Assembly: GCA_030147845.1 (NCBI GenBank)
Contig: JASBUN010000006.1
Span: 1-43,583, forward strand
Direction: 5' to 3'
Length of the DNA stretch: 43,583 nt
Source: Gammaproteobacteria bacterium
GTDB lineage: Bacteria > Pseudomonadota > Gammaproteobacteria > JASBUN01
Shown here: positions 1 through 7,080 of the stretch, in pieces
Layout: each line of letters begins with the position of its first letter
How positions within the stretch are numbered: position 1 is the first letter of the stretch
Translations under genes and position numbers: made by a program
The notes under the pieces: model-generated
Told to the model about the DNA's origin: nothing
Seen by the model: the letters and a program-made list of their open reading frames with translations, nothing else
Databases searched by the model: none

Positions 1-26
1 AGAAGTGGACCCCAAAAATTGGACAG
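1..26. repeat. Left terminal inverted repeat of the IS3-family element
   Basis: The 26 bases match the reverse complement of 1236-1261 at 22 of 26 positions. The outer 14 bases (AGAAGTGGACCCCA) and the inner TTGGACAG are identical. This is the end distal to orfA. Confidence 0.92.
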
Positions 27-47
27 CGCGATAAGTGCCGCCTCGGT

Positions 48-872
48 TCATGCTGCCATCCTGGCGGCATCCTGGTAATACACACTGTCCGGCGTCTGCC
101 TGTCAAGCGACTGATGCCGACGTTTGGCATTGTAGAACGCAAAATACCTGCCTAACGAAGCACGGGCGTCACCGATGCTGTCGTAGGCCCTGAGATAGAC
201 CTCCTCGTACTTCACGCTGCGCCACAGGCGCTCGACGAAAACATTGTCAACCCAGCGGCCCTTGCCGTCCATGCTGATGCGAATGTGGTGTTGCTTGAGC
301 ACGCCGGTAAACTCCTCGCTCGTGAACTGGCTGCCCTGATCGGTATTGAAGATTTCCGGCGCACCGTACGTGTCGATCGCTTCCTCCAGTGCGTCGATGC
401 AGAAGCTCGCATCCAGCGTATTGGACACGCGCCAGGACAGCACCCGCCTTGAATACCAGTCCATGACAGCGACCAGATACACAAAACCCCTGGCCATCGG
501 GATATACGTCAGATCGGTCGCCCACACCTGATTCGGGCGCTCGATCGTGAGCCCCCTGAGCAGGTACGGATACACCTTGTGCGCCTGGTTGGCCAGGCTC
601 AAGTTGCGCTTCGGATACAGCGCCGCCAGACCCATGGTGCGCATCAGGCGCTGTACCCGCTTGCGGTTGACCCGATAACCCTCATCCTCAAGCCAGTCCC
701 GGATGCGTCGGCTGCCGTAGTAGGGATGCTCCAGATGACAGCGGTCGATCAGCGCCATCCGTTCGAGCTCCTCCTCGGTGACCGGCTGGGGCACGTGATA
801 AAACGTCGAGCGTGGCAGATCCAGAAGCGCGCACTGGCGGCTCACGGGCAACGGGTCCGTCCGGTCTACCAT
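48..872 (-). CDS. IS3-family transposase OrfB (DDE integrase domain)
   Basis: 274 residues. The N-terminal part is the HTH_21-like region ([13 protein letters not shown] around residues 49-61), followed by an rve integrase core. The catalytic triad is visible: D120 in [10 protein letters not shown]178 in FNTDQGSQF and E214 in VFVERLW. There are exactly 35 residues between the second D and the E, as in IS3 elements. The C-terminal [20 protein letters not shown] is also typical. In IS3 elements OrfB is normally made as an OrfAB fusion by -1 frameshifting, and the frame entering this ATG is open back to the slippery run at 914-920. The protein itself looks complete; whether it can still be fused to OrfA here is doubtful. 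Confidence 0.93.
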   Translation of the reverse strand: MVDRTDPLPVSRQCALLDLPRSTFYHVPQPVTEEELERMALIDRCHLEHPYYGSRRIRDWLEDEGYRVNRKRVQRLMRTMGLAALYPKRNLSLANQAHKVYPYLLRGLTIERPNQVWATDLTYIPMARGFVYLVAVMDWYSRRVLSWRVSNTLDASFCIDALEEAIDTYGAPEIFNTDQGSQFTSEEFTGVLKQHHIRISMDGKGRWVDNVFVERLWRSVKYEEVYLRAYDSIGDARASLGRYFAFYNAKRRHQSLDRQTPDSVYYQDAARMAA

Positions 873-912
873 TTCTTTCCTCTGGGCCCGTGAATCCGTT
901 CGAGCCCGTGTT

Positions 913-1176
913 CTAAAAAATCGTTCTCTGCCTCGTCAGCTGACCGATCTTCGCGTGCAACGCCTGAACGCTTTCCTCGGTATCCTCGGCCTTCCTGGCA
1001 CCTTTACCAAACACGTCCGGTGCACCGTTCAGGAGCTGTTTCTTCCACTCGGTGATCTGGTTGGCATGTACATCAAACCTCTTGACCATCTCCGCCATCG
1101 TCAGATCCCCCTTGATCGCCGCCAGGGCCACCTTGGACTTGAACTCAGGTGAATGGGTACGTCTCTTTCGTTTCAT
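913..1176 (-). pseudogene. IS3-family OrfA (HTH protein), frameshifted near its C-terminus
   Basis: Translation from ATG 1176, preceded by a good GGAGAG ribosome site, gives about 87 residues. It starts MKRKRRTHSPEFKSKV and contains the HTH_Tnp_1 helix-turn-helix (MAEMVKRFDVHANQITEWK). The protein ends abruptly as QLTRQRTIF-stop. In the neighbouring frame the same DNA reads [24 protein letters not shown], the usual kind of OrfA tail, and that stop overlaps the orfB ATG (ATGGTAG). A small indel (net +2 or -1) just after the QLT codons explains the shift. The usual OrfA leucine-zipper end is therefore lost. An earlier start 14 codons upstream is possible but has no better ribosome site. Confidence 0.8.
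914..920 (-). promoter_or_regulatory. T-TTT-TTA slippery heptamer for programmed -1 frameshifting
   Basis: On the minus strand the heptamer TTTTTTA fits the X-XXY-YYZ pattern only when read in the frame that encodes ENDFLE. A -1 slip there leads into the orfB frame without a stop. In this copy the upstream orfA frame arrives one register off and meets a TAG at this site, so the site looks orphaned from the orfA reading frame. Confidence 0.65.
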
Positions 1177-1235
1177 TGCTTCTCTCCAGAGCCTGTTGCT
1201 CATCATGGAGGAAAGCACTTATCATCGTCCAGTCT

Positions 1236-1261
1236 CTGTCCAACCGGTGGGGTCCACTTCT
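1236..1261. repeat. Right terminal inverted repeat of the IS3-family element
   Basis: Partner of the repeat at 1-26. It lies 60 bases upstream of the orfA start and marks the junction with AT-rich host DNA that begins at 1262. Confidence 0.92.
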
Positions 1262-1598
1262 GACATCCTCGGTGACTTCTAGTAGTCTATGATAATTTAT
1301 CTATTTGTTGCCAAGAAGAAGACATGAGTCCTCTGTACGATTGACTTTTTCCTGCTCGATTTAAAGAAATTTCTGAGCATGGTATTTTTCATGGTATTAT
1401 CATTTTCAGAAAGAGTAACCCATTGAATATAAAATATAAAAATGGCTTATTGATAATAGAGTGGGAGTGAGCTGTATTTTAACCTGATTAATCATTAATT
1501 ATTTTATCAATCAAGTTGATAATGTAATTACCAAGGCCACACCCGCGCACTGCACCCGTATGTCAGAGTCAACTGTTGTTAAATCGGAGTGCGCGCAG
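1262..1598. other. AT-rich non-coding stretch between the IS and kch
   Basis: No credible ORF. The base composition is visibly lower in G+C than the surrounding genes. It contains an inverted repeat TTATCAA/TTGATAA at 1504-1522 with a 5-base loop. Read on the minus strand, the hairpin is followed by an A/T-rich run, so it could act as a weak terminator for kch. A CGCAGT/ACTGCG palindrome at 1594-1606 spans the kch stop codon. Confidence 0.5.
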
Positions 1599-2858
1599 TT
1601 ACTGCGTGTTGGAGGGGGATGAATTGAACAGCTTATTGAGTACCTGTTCGCCTTCTATCGGTTCGCCCGTCAGCGCCATGGCCAGCAGCTCGCCCCCCAG
1701 CACCTGGGGCGCCAGCACCATGTCGGGGTGCACTCGGCGTACGCGTGCCAGGTTGCGCGCACTGCTCACTGCCGCCACGGTTTTCGCCTCTTTGCTGACC
1801 TCGCGCGCGGCCAATACCACGAAGGCATTTTCCGAGTCGTCTTCGGTCAAGGCGATAATCGCCTTGGCACGCTCGGCACCCGCGGTGCGTAACACTTCAA
1901 TATCACTGGCGTCTCCCACCACGACATCCGCATCCTCAAACCCCGCCTCGTTCGTCCCCATGGGGAGGATCAAGGTAACGGATTCATTGCGTGAACGCAG
2001 TTCCCGGTAGGTGTTGCGGGCCAACGGCGTATCACCGACCAGGATATAATGATTAACCCGTTGCATCTGTTGCCTCCTCGGCTCAAGCAATACGCGCATA
2101 CGTCCATTGATCAGGGGTACCAGTACCGCACTCAAGGATGTTGCAAATACGGTCAAACCCAGCGCGATGAGTGATATCACAAAGAATCTGGCTTCGTCAC
2201 TGACCGGTAATATATCTCCATAGCCGACGGTGGACATGGTGACCACGGTAAAATACAGCGCATCGGTAAAGCTGTTGATGACCGGCTTGAATTGGGCGCC
2301 AAGCACGTAACTACCCACCACCCCGTACCCCATGACCAACACCATACTGGCCGCGGCGAACAAGGTGCCGACTGTCAGGCTGCTCCTTCTGAAATGCCCC
2401 TGCCACAAGATCAACAGGATCAGCAATACGACGAGATAGGTTTCCTGGAAATGGTCGGCAACAGAGCGGGGGTAAAACAGCGCAAGTGCCAAGCCCGACA
2501 GGATCATGACCAATGCCCCGATCCAGGCCAGACGTGAGCGCCAGAGTAGTCCAATGCCGATAATGAACTGCACAAACCCCAGCGCAAAGTGCGGCAGTCC
2601 ACGGAAATTGATATAGGTCGCACCGCCGGTCAGGGGCTGAATCAACTCACTGAGGCCGTGACTGAGGCGAACGTGCGTCAACGAGGGCAGCATTTCCAGC
2701 ACACCGGCCAAGCCGACGGCAATCGCCATTGGCACATGGGGGAACCACAGCGCCATACCGGTAGCGCGGTATATCTTCATATACATCCGGCGCCACCAAA
2801 CGGGCATATGCCGGGCGATGAATAGTTTGGCTTGTCTGAACACGCGCAGTATCCTCAT
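1599..2858 (-). CDS. kch: Kch-type voltage-gated-like potassium channel with RCK/TrkA-N domain
   Basis: 419 residues from ATG 2858, preceded by AGGG; a TTG seven codons upstream is an alternative. The N-terminal half has several hydrophobic segments followed by a pore helix and the canonical K+ selectivity filter TVGYGD (about residues 210-215), then a last transmembrane segment (FFVISLIALGLTVFATSLSAVLV). From about residue 270 a Rossmann-type RCK (TrkA-N) domain begins with HYILVGDTPLARNTYREL and continues through VVVGDASD and AIIALTEDDSENAF. Length and order match Escherichia coli Kch (about 417 residues). It is an inner-membrane K+ channel, probably gated by a ligand on the RCK domain. The voltage-sensor arginines are not obvious, so voltage gating is not asserted. 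Confidence 0.88.
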   Translation of the reverse strand: MRILRVFRQAKLFIARHMPVWWRRMYMKIYRATGMALWFPHVPMAIAVGLAGVLEMLPSLTHVRLSHGLSELIQPLTGGATYINFRGLPHFALGFVQFIIGIGLLWRSRLAWIGALVMILSGLALALFYPRSVADHFQETYLVVLLILLILWQGHFRRSSLTVGTLFAAASMVLVMGYGVVGSYVLGAQFKPVINSFTDALYFTVVTMSTVGYGDILPVSDEARFFVISLIALGLTVFATSLSAVLVPLINGRMRVLLEPRRQQMQRVNHYILVGDTPLARNTYRELRSRNESVTLILPMGTNEAGFEDADVVVGDASDIEVLRTAGAERAKAIIALTEDDSENAFVVLAAREVSKEAKTVAAVSSARNLARVRRVHPDMVLAPQVLGGELLAMALTGEPIEGEQVLNKLFNSSPSNTQ

Positions 2859-3089
2859 GTGCACCCTGGACGACGCCAAGTAATCCGCTTCGGTGCGGCG
2901 AAGATAAACCAGTCAGTGTTGGAGCGCGATGCATAACGCGCTTAGCTGTGTGCGCTCGTCGCCTATCCGATCAAGCTTTCCCTGTCGAATCAATCAAAAT
3001 GCCCGCATCAGTAAAAAGCTTTCTTACCGACAATATGCCCGGTTCGCGCGCGTAGTTCACGCGTCACTTTCTGGATTCCCCCTCCCAGT

Positions 3090-3386
3090 TTAACGGAACA
3101 CTGACTCATGGCTTGTGGCCATCTGTTCGAAGGCCGGTGCGCCATCATGCCTATATGAGAATAGCAACGCTACGGCGGCAAACCGCAGTTGTTCGGCCAG
3201 TTGAACGCGCTCCAGATGTCGGCTCATGGTCGGCACCGGACCTTGTGAATAGCACTCCAGTGGCACGACCAGTCCGAGGCTCAAATGCTTGGGATGGAAT
3301 ACGCTGTTGTGGCCCCGATGCATGGACTGGAAACCGGGTTTGCCGTTGACGGACCGGTGCACCGTGTTGTTTGCTTGTTCGGCCAT
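3090..3386 (-). pseudogene. N-terminal remnant of a luciferase-like (LLM class) flavin oxidoreductase
   Basis: A 98-codon ORF whose middle part (HLSLGLVVPLECYSQGPVP, then TMSRHLERVQLAEQLRFAAV) resembles the start of LLM-class flavin-dependent oxidoreductases of the BA3436 type, where L-x-LGLFFPIE is followed by the first helix and E-LGFAA. After that the sequence diverges and stops; the remaining roughly 250 residues of the barrel are missing. It lies 54 bases downstream of the MDR gene on the same strand, so it was probably the second gene of that operon. Recognition is from memory of the family pattern, and the remnant has several unusual residues (RFAAV for the usual GFAAL). Confidence 0.55.
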
Positions 3387-3440
3387 TTCGCCTTCCCGTT
3401 CTGTAAGGGGGTCGGCTGCGGCGACTTCCTCAACCCGCTC

Positions 3441-4427
3441 TTAGATATCGATAACCACCTTACCGATCGCTTGTCCGCCGGTCAGACGGTCGTGCGCCTT
3501 GCCAACTTCTTCGAGGCTGAATGCGGTTTCATCAAGCAATGGCTTGAGTGCGCCGGTGTCTGCAATCTCGGCCAGCTTCGCCAGAATAGCGCCGTGTTGT
3601 TCTCGCTTGTGGTTGTATAACATCGGGATCAGCATGAAGACGACATGCAGCGTCAGGCCCTTAAAGTGCATTGGCGTCAAATCCAGTTCCAGTAGGGCTA
3701 CGGTCGACACCACCTGTCCGTTCAGTGCCGCTGCGGCGAAGGAGTTGGTCATATTGGCCCCACCGACAGAATCGAACACGACATCGAAACCCGCATCGCC
3801 GGTATGTTGCGTGACATAGTCTGCGACGTTTTCGGTCTTGTAGTTGATGGGCGTGGCACCATACTTTTTAACTATTTCCATCTGTTTTTCGCCGGAGATG
3901 GTCGCATAGACGTCAGCACCGAGGTGCCTGGCAAGTTGCACGGCAACATGTCCCACACCACCCGCGCCGCCGTGAACCAGTACTTTTTCCCCGGCCCGGG
4001 CGCCGGCTCTTTGCAGGCCTTCAAACGCGGTAATGCCAACCAGTGGCAACGCCGCGGCCTCGCGCATTGAAAGGTTCTTCGGTTTGTGGGCAATCAACCT
4101 GGCATCGGCCAGCATGTACTCTGCCAGCGCGCCTTGTAGATCCGCGAGCCCACCCGCGCAGCCGTAAACCTCGTCGCCCGGGGCAAATTGGGTCACGCCC
4201 TCACCGACCGCTTCGACGGTGCCGGCAAAGTCCATACCGAGTACCGCCGGCAGATCAGGCGAAAGCGGTAGATCCTTGCCCATTTGACGGATCATGGTAT
4301 CGACGGTGTTGACACTGGTGGCGCAGACACGCACGATCACATGTCCCGCTTCTACATCGGGCCGGGGTAGTTCGGTTAAGCGGAATTCGGCGTTGTCGCC
4401 ATAGGCGTTGAGAATCATTGTTTTCAT
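3441..4427 (-). CDS. Zinc-type alcohol dehydrogenase-like / NADPH:quinone oxidoreductase (MDR superfamily)
   Basis: 328 residues, start ATG 4427 with GGAG upstream. The GroES-like N-domain includes LGMDFAGTVEAVGEGV (about 63-78). The Rossmann domain has the nucleotide loop VHGGAGGVGHVAVQLA (151-166), typical of quinone-oxidoreductase-type MDR enzymes that use NADPH. The structural zinc cysteine cluster of classical alcohol dehydrogenases is absent. It is cytosolic and probably reduces quinones or enones; the substrate is unknown. It is transcribed divergently from a LysR gene 113 bp away, the usual arrangement for a LysR-controlled detoxification enzyme. A degraded LLM oxidoreductase follows it. 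Confidence 0.85.
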   Translation of the reverse strand: MKTMILNAYGDNAEFRLTELPRPDVEAGHVIVRVCATSVNTVDTMIRQMGKDLPLSPDLPAVLGMDFAGTVEAVGEGVTQFAPGDEVYGCAGGLADLQGALAEYMLADARLIAHKPKNLSMREAAALPLVGITAFEGLQRAGARAGEKVLVHGGAGGVGHVAVQLARHLGADVYATISGEKQMEIVKKYGATPINYKTENVADYVTQHTGDAGFDVVFDSVGGANMTNSFAAAALNGQVVSTVALLELDLTPMHFKGLTLHVVFMLIPMLYNHKREQHGAILAKLAEIADTGALKPLLDETAFSLEEVGKAHDRLTGGQAIGKVVIDI

Positions 4428-4540
4428 AAGACGTCTCCGTTTCGTGGATGTTCAGATGCTGTGAGTTACGATAATGATTCGTGAAAGTTAAATAAATGCC
4501 GTATAATTGAGTTCAGTATTCGTTAAATGAATATAATTAT
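4428..4540. promoter_or_regulatory. Shared divergent promoter region with a LysR-type operator candidate
   Basis: 113 bp, strongly AT-rich, between the MDR gene and lysR. The segment 4518-4532 (ATTCGTTAAATGAAT) is an ATTC-N7-GAAT dyad containing a T-N11-A core, the shape of LysR boxes, immediately before the lysR ATG. No clear ribosome site precedes that ATG. The operator assignment is inferred from position and symmetry. Confidence 0.45.
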
Positions 4541-5449
4541 ATGGACACTGAAAGCGTTCGGTTGTTTGTCCTCGCGGCCGAAAAACTCAATATCAGCGCC
4601 GCCGGTCGAGAACTGGGCATGGCGCCGGCCGTGGCCAGCACCAAACTGGCGAAACTGGAAAAATTGTTGCAGGTCGATCTTCTGCGTCGTTCCACGCGTA
4701 AGGTGGCTTTGTCCCTGGAGGGGGCGGATTTTCTGCCTTACGCCAGGGAGATCCTCGCCCAGGAGGACGCCGCACGCGCGGCGTTGGGGCGCGGCGGTGT
4801 GACGGCGACAGGCACCTTGCGATTCACCGCGCCAAGCACATTCGCCCAGCTCTACATCGCGCCGATCCTGCCCGAGTTCCTGGCGTTGCATCCGGGTATC
4901 AGCCTTGATCTTCGGCTCACCGATATGGAGTTCGATCTTATCCTGGGCAGCTTCGATCTGGCGTTGCGCAATTCGGCGCTCCCGGACAGCAGCCTGAAAG
5001 GGCGCAAACTGGCCGACGATATGCGTATCCTCTGCGCTTCACCTGACTATCTGATTCAGCATGGCACGCCCGCGCGCCCGGATGAACTCGCGATACACCA
5101 ATTGATCGCATTCAAGGAACCGTCACCGATCCGGTTGGTTGGGTGTGATGGCAACGCAGGGCAGTTCATTCCGCGCCTGGCCGGTTGCCGACTCATCGTC
5201 GACGACGGCTTGAGCCAGAAGATCGCAACCCTCGCAGGGGCGGGCATTTCGATGAACTCACTGTGGAGTATTCACCGCGAACTTGCCAGTGGTTCACTGG
5301 TCCGTGTCTTGCCCGACTATACGGTCGATGACCAAGCGGCCCTGTGGCTCGTCTATCCGAAATCGAATGTCCTGACGGCAAAAGTCAGGATCTTCATCGA
5401 CTTCTTGATAGAGCGGATCGGTGACGCGCCGGCTTGGGTCGACGCTTGA
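4541..5449 (+). CDS. LysR-family transcriptional regulator
   Basis: 302 residues, the usual LysR length. The N-terminal winged helix-turn-helix (residues 1-60) carries LNISAAGRELGMAPAVASTK and LEKLLQVDLLRRSTRKV. The effector-binding domain begins at about residue 90 (GTLRFTAPSTFAQLYIAPIL) and belongs to the CrgA/YhjC-like subgroup with the R-F-T-A-P start. It probably controls the divergent MDR gene and itself. There is no strong Shine-Dalgarno sequence before the ATG; the upstream bases are almost pure A/T. The inducer is unknown. Confidence 0.9.
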   Translation: MDTESVRLFVLAAEKLNISAAGRELGMAPAVASTKLAKLEKLLQVDLLRRSTRKVALSLEGADFLPYAREILAQEDAARAALGRGGVTATGTLRFTAPSTFAQLYIAPILPEFLALHPGISLDLRLTDMEFDLILGSFDLALRNSALPDSSLKGRKLADDMRILCASPDYLIQHGTPARPDELAIHQLIAFKEPSPIRLVGCDGNAGQFIPRLAGCRLIVDDGLSQKIATLAGAGISMNSLWSIHRELASGSLVRVLPDYTVDDQAALWLVYPKSNVLTAKVRIFIDFLIERIGDAPAWVDA

Positions 5450-5876
5450 GCACGACGAGGCAGCCCGCATATTCGGTCCGAAAGGGGACGCCCGAGAGCA
5501 CCGTCTGTTTGCGATGGTCGATCCTCGGCAGGAAAGGAGGGCAAGTCGAAGCCGGGAAGCTTGCCCGGGTTGCTGTGTGGCAGCGTTCAATCAGCGTTTT
5601 TTCCGACCGCTTGGCAGGATTATTTGAACATCATCATTAGCACGGCTCGTTTACAATCGAGTGGGAGTGACTGGCACTGGCAGGCGTGTAGGACGAGTTT
5701 TCCAGTTCACACAATTGAGAGATTGGCTGCAAAAAGAACAGCGTGTCTAGCGCTGCAATCATGTACTCGGGACAATTGAACCGCACCGAGTATCGCGGAG
5801 GCCGCGGACCGATCTGTTCCTGGCGCTGGAAGTAATGTGTTTAGACCTCGCCTGTGAAACGTTGCGGCACCATTGA
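5450..5876. other. Intergenic region without recognisable gene
   Basis: 427 bases between lysR and the decayed EamA gene. Short ORFs exist in several frames on the plus strand, but none has a convincing ribosome site, codon pattern or family resemblance. I see no tRNA or strong terminator here. Confidence 0.4.
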
Positions 5877-6779
5877 TTACTTACCTCTGACGACCAGCAG
5901 GACGCCAAGACTTACGGGGACGACGCCGAGTAGTTCATTCCCGGTGGGGACTTCGTCGAGTAAAAGCCATGCGAGGAACAGGCCGAGGGGAGGGTTGAGG
6001 AAATGTAGGGCGCTCGCCTTGCTTGCGCCAGCCATCCGAATGAGCCAGAATCACAGAAGCATTGCGCCAATTGAAACCACGAACACAAGATACCCTATCG
6101 TTCCGAGCAGCGTTGCGTTCCACTTCACGGCCGTGATGCTATCTAGGGTAAGCGCTAGCGGAAGTAGCATCAATGCAGCAAAAAGCGTTGACCAGGCGTT
6201 GACCCAGAGCGCGGGAATTTGCGCGGCGTAACGTTTGTAGACGACGGTGCCACTCGCAAGCGCGAGGGTGCTAATGCTAACCAGTATAATCCCCAGCATT
6301 TCCGAAGAATCGCCGCTGTCGATTCGAGGGTACACAATGATGCCCACGCCAGCGAGGCTGACGAGCAGGCCGATGATCTTCTGCGCCGTCAATGACTCGC
6401 CCACGGCGAAGTAAGCCATTACCGCGGTTACGATAGGGGCGGTACTGACTATAAGAACGACCAGTCCCGCAGGCAGGCCCTGTAAGGCGTAGAAGCTCAT
6501 GCCCAGATACAAATCGTTATTTAACAGACCTAAAAAAAACACCACGAGCCACGGCTGCCATCTATCGGCGTAATAAGGCCGGCAACTTGGGATGACGATA
6601 ACGGCTGATGTCATGAGTATACCGGCTACCAAAAAGCGCGCTGCGAGAAGGTAGAGTGGAGGTGCGGCATCCAGACCCACTTTCCCGGCGATGAATGCCG
6701 AACTCCACAGGGTACTGAACAGAATGCCGGTCGCCGCAATTATTAACGTCTGCTGGGAAGCGGACGCTGTAGGTTTCAT
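5877..6779 (-). pseudogene. EamA/DMT-family permease interrupted by an in-frame TGA
   Basis: Reading from ATG 6779 (GGAAG ribosome site), 242 codons encode a drug/metabolite transporter of the EamA type: ILFSTLWSSAFIAGKVGLD, the first repeat ending near GVGIIVYPRIDSGDSS, then the second repeat with SGTVVYKRYAA. Codon 243 is TGA (6051-6053). The same frame then continues for 57 more codons with the expected last two membrane segments, FWLIRMAGASKASALHFLNP and LGLFLAWLLLDEVPTGNELL, to a TAA at 5877-5879. Full length would be 300 residues, normal for the family. The context LL-stop-FWLIR suggests a TGG tryptophan mutated to TGA. Without readthrough the product lacks its last two helices. Confidence 0.85.
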
Positions 6780-6820
6780 GCCGCTTCCGTGTGAGACGTG
6801 GCGCTCATCTGAAGTCGTTC

Positions 6821-7060
6821 TCAACGGGTCCGGGTGCATCCTGCGATGTGCATCCAGGTATTGTCGTAGAACTTAGTCAGATACTTCAAGCCCGAGTCGG
6901 GAATGATCATCACGATACGTGCTGGGCTCTTCAGACGGCGGGCTAGTTCAAAGCATTCCCAAATGTTGGCTCCGGTGCTGCCGCCGCCAGGAACCCCTTC
7001 GTCTCAAGCGAGCTTCCGAGCGGCGAGGAATGCTTGTTTGTCGCCGGTAACAATCCGCAG
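6821..7060 (-). pseudogene. 3' fragment of a PLP-dependent cysteine synthase / cystathionine beta-synthase-like gene
   Basis: The minus-strand frame ending with TGA at 6821-6823 reads VTGDKQAFLAARKLA, then an in-frame TGA at 7004-7006, then DEGVPGGGSTGANIWECF, ELARRLKSPARIVMIIPDSG and LKYLTKFYDNTWM. This is the C-terminal part of the fold-type II PLP enzyme family: the GGSTGAN glycine loop and the IIPDSG-x-KYL-x-K-x-Y ending are characteristic. Everything upstream of about codon 1 (7060) is missing, including the catalytic lysine, and the sequence runs directly into the end of the MHYT-GGDEF-EAL gene. The in-frame stop sits where Arg (CGA) would be expected. It is a dead gene fragment. Confidence 0.82.
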
Positions 7061-7080
7061 TCTGTGACTATAAAAACCCG

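Larger units (their letters stand above)
1..1261 (-). mobile_element. IS3-family insertion sequence, end to end
   Basis: The element is bounded by 26-bp imperfect terminal inverted repeats at 1-26 and 1236-1261. The outer 14 bases and inner 8 bases match perfectly, and a 4-base block (positions 15-18 of the repeat) differs. Inside are orfA and orfB on the minus strand, in the usual IS3 two-frame arrangement. Total length of about 1.26 kb is normal for the family. A target duplication cannot be judged because the window begins on the first base of the element. The orfB catalytic residues are present, but orfA is frameshifted near its end, so this copy may be unable to make the OrfAB fusion transposase. 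A diverged relic of a related element lies at 9488-9735. Confidence 0.93.

Noticed and set aside
1459..5670. A 12-base string GAGTGGGAGTGA present at 1459-1470 and 5659-5670
   Set aside because: A shared 12-mer between two places in 43 kb is expected by chance and no longer flanking similarity exists.
6051..6053. TGA in the EamA gene as a selenocysteine or recoded tryptophan codon
   Set aside because: TGA ends other genes here (for example aprB), TGG is used for Trp throughout, and the expected residue is Trp in a permease where Sec makes no sense.
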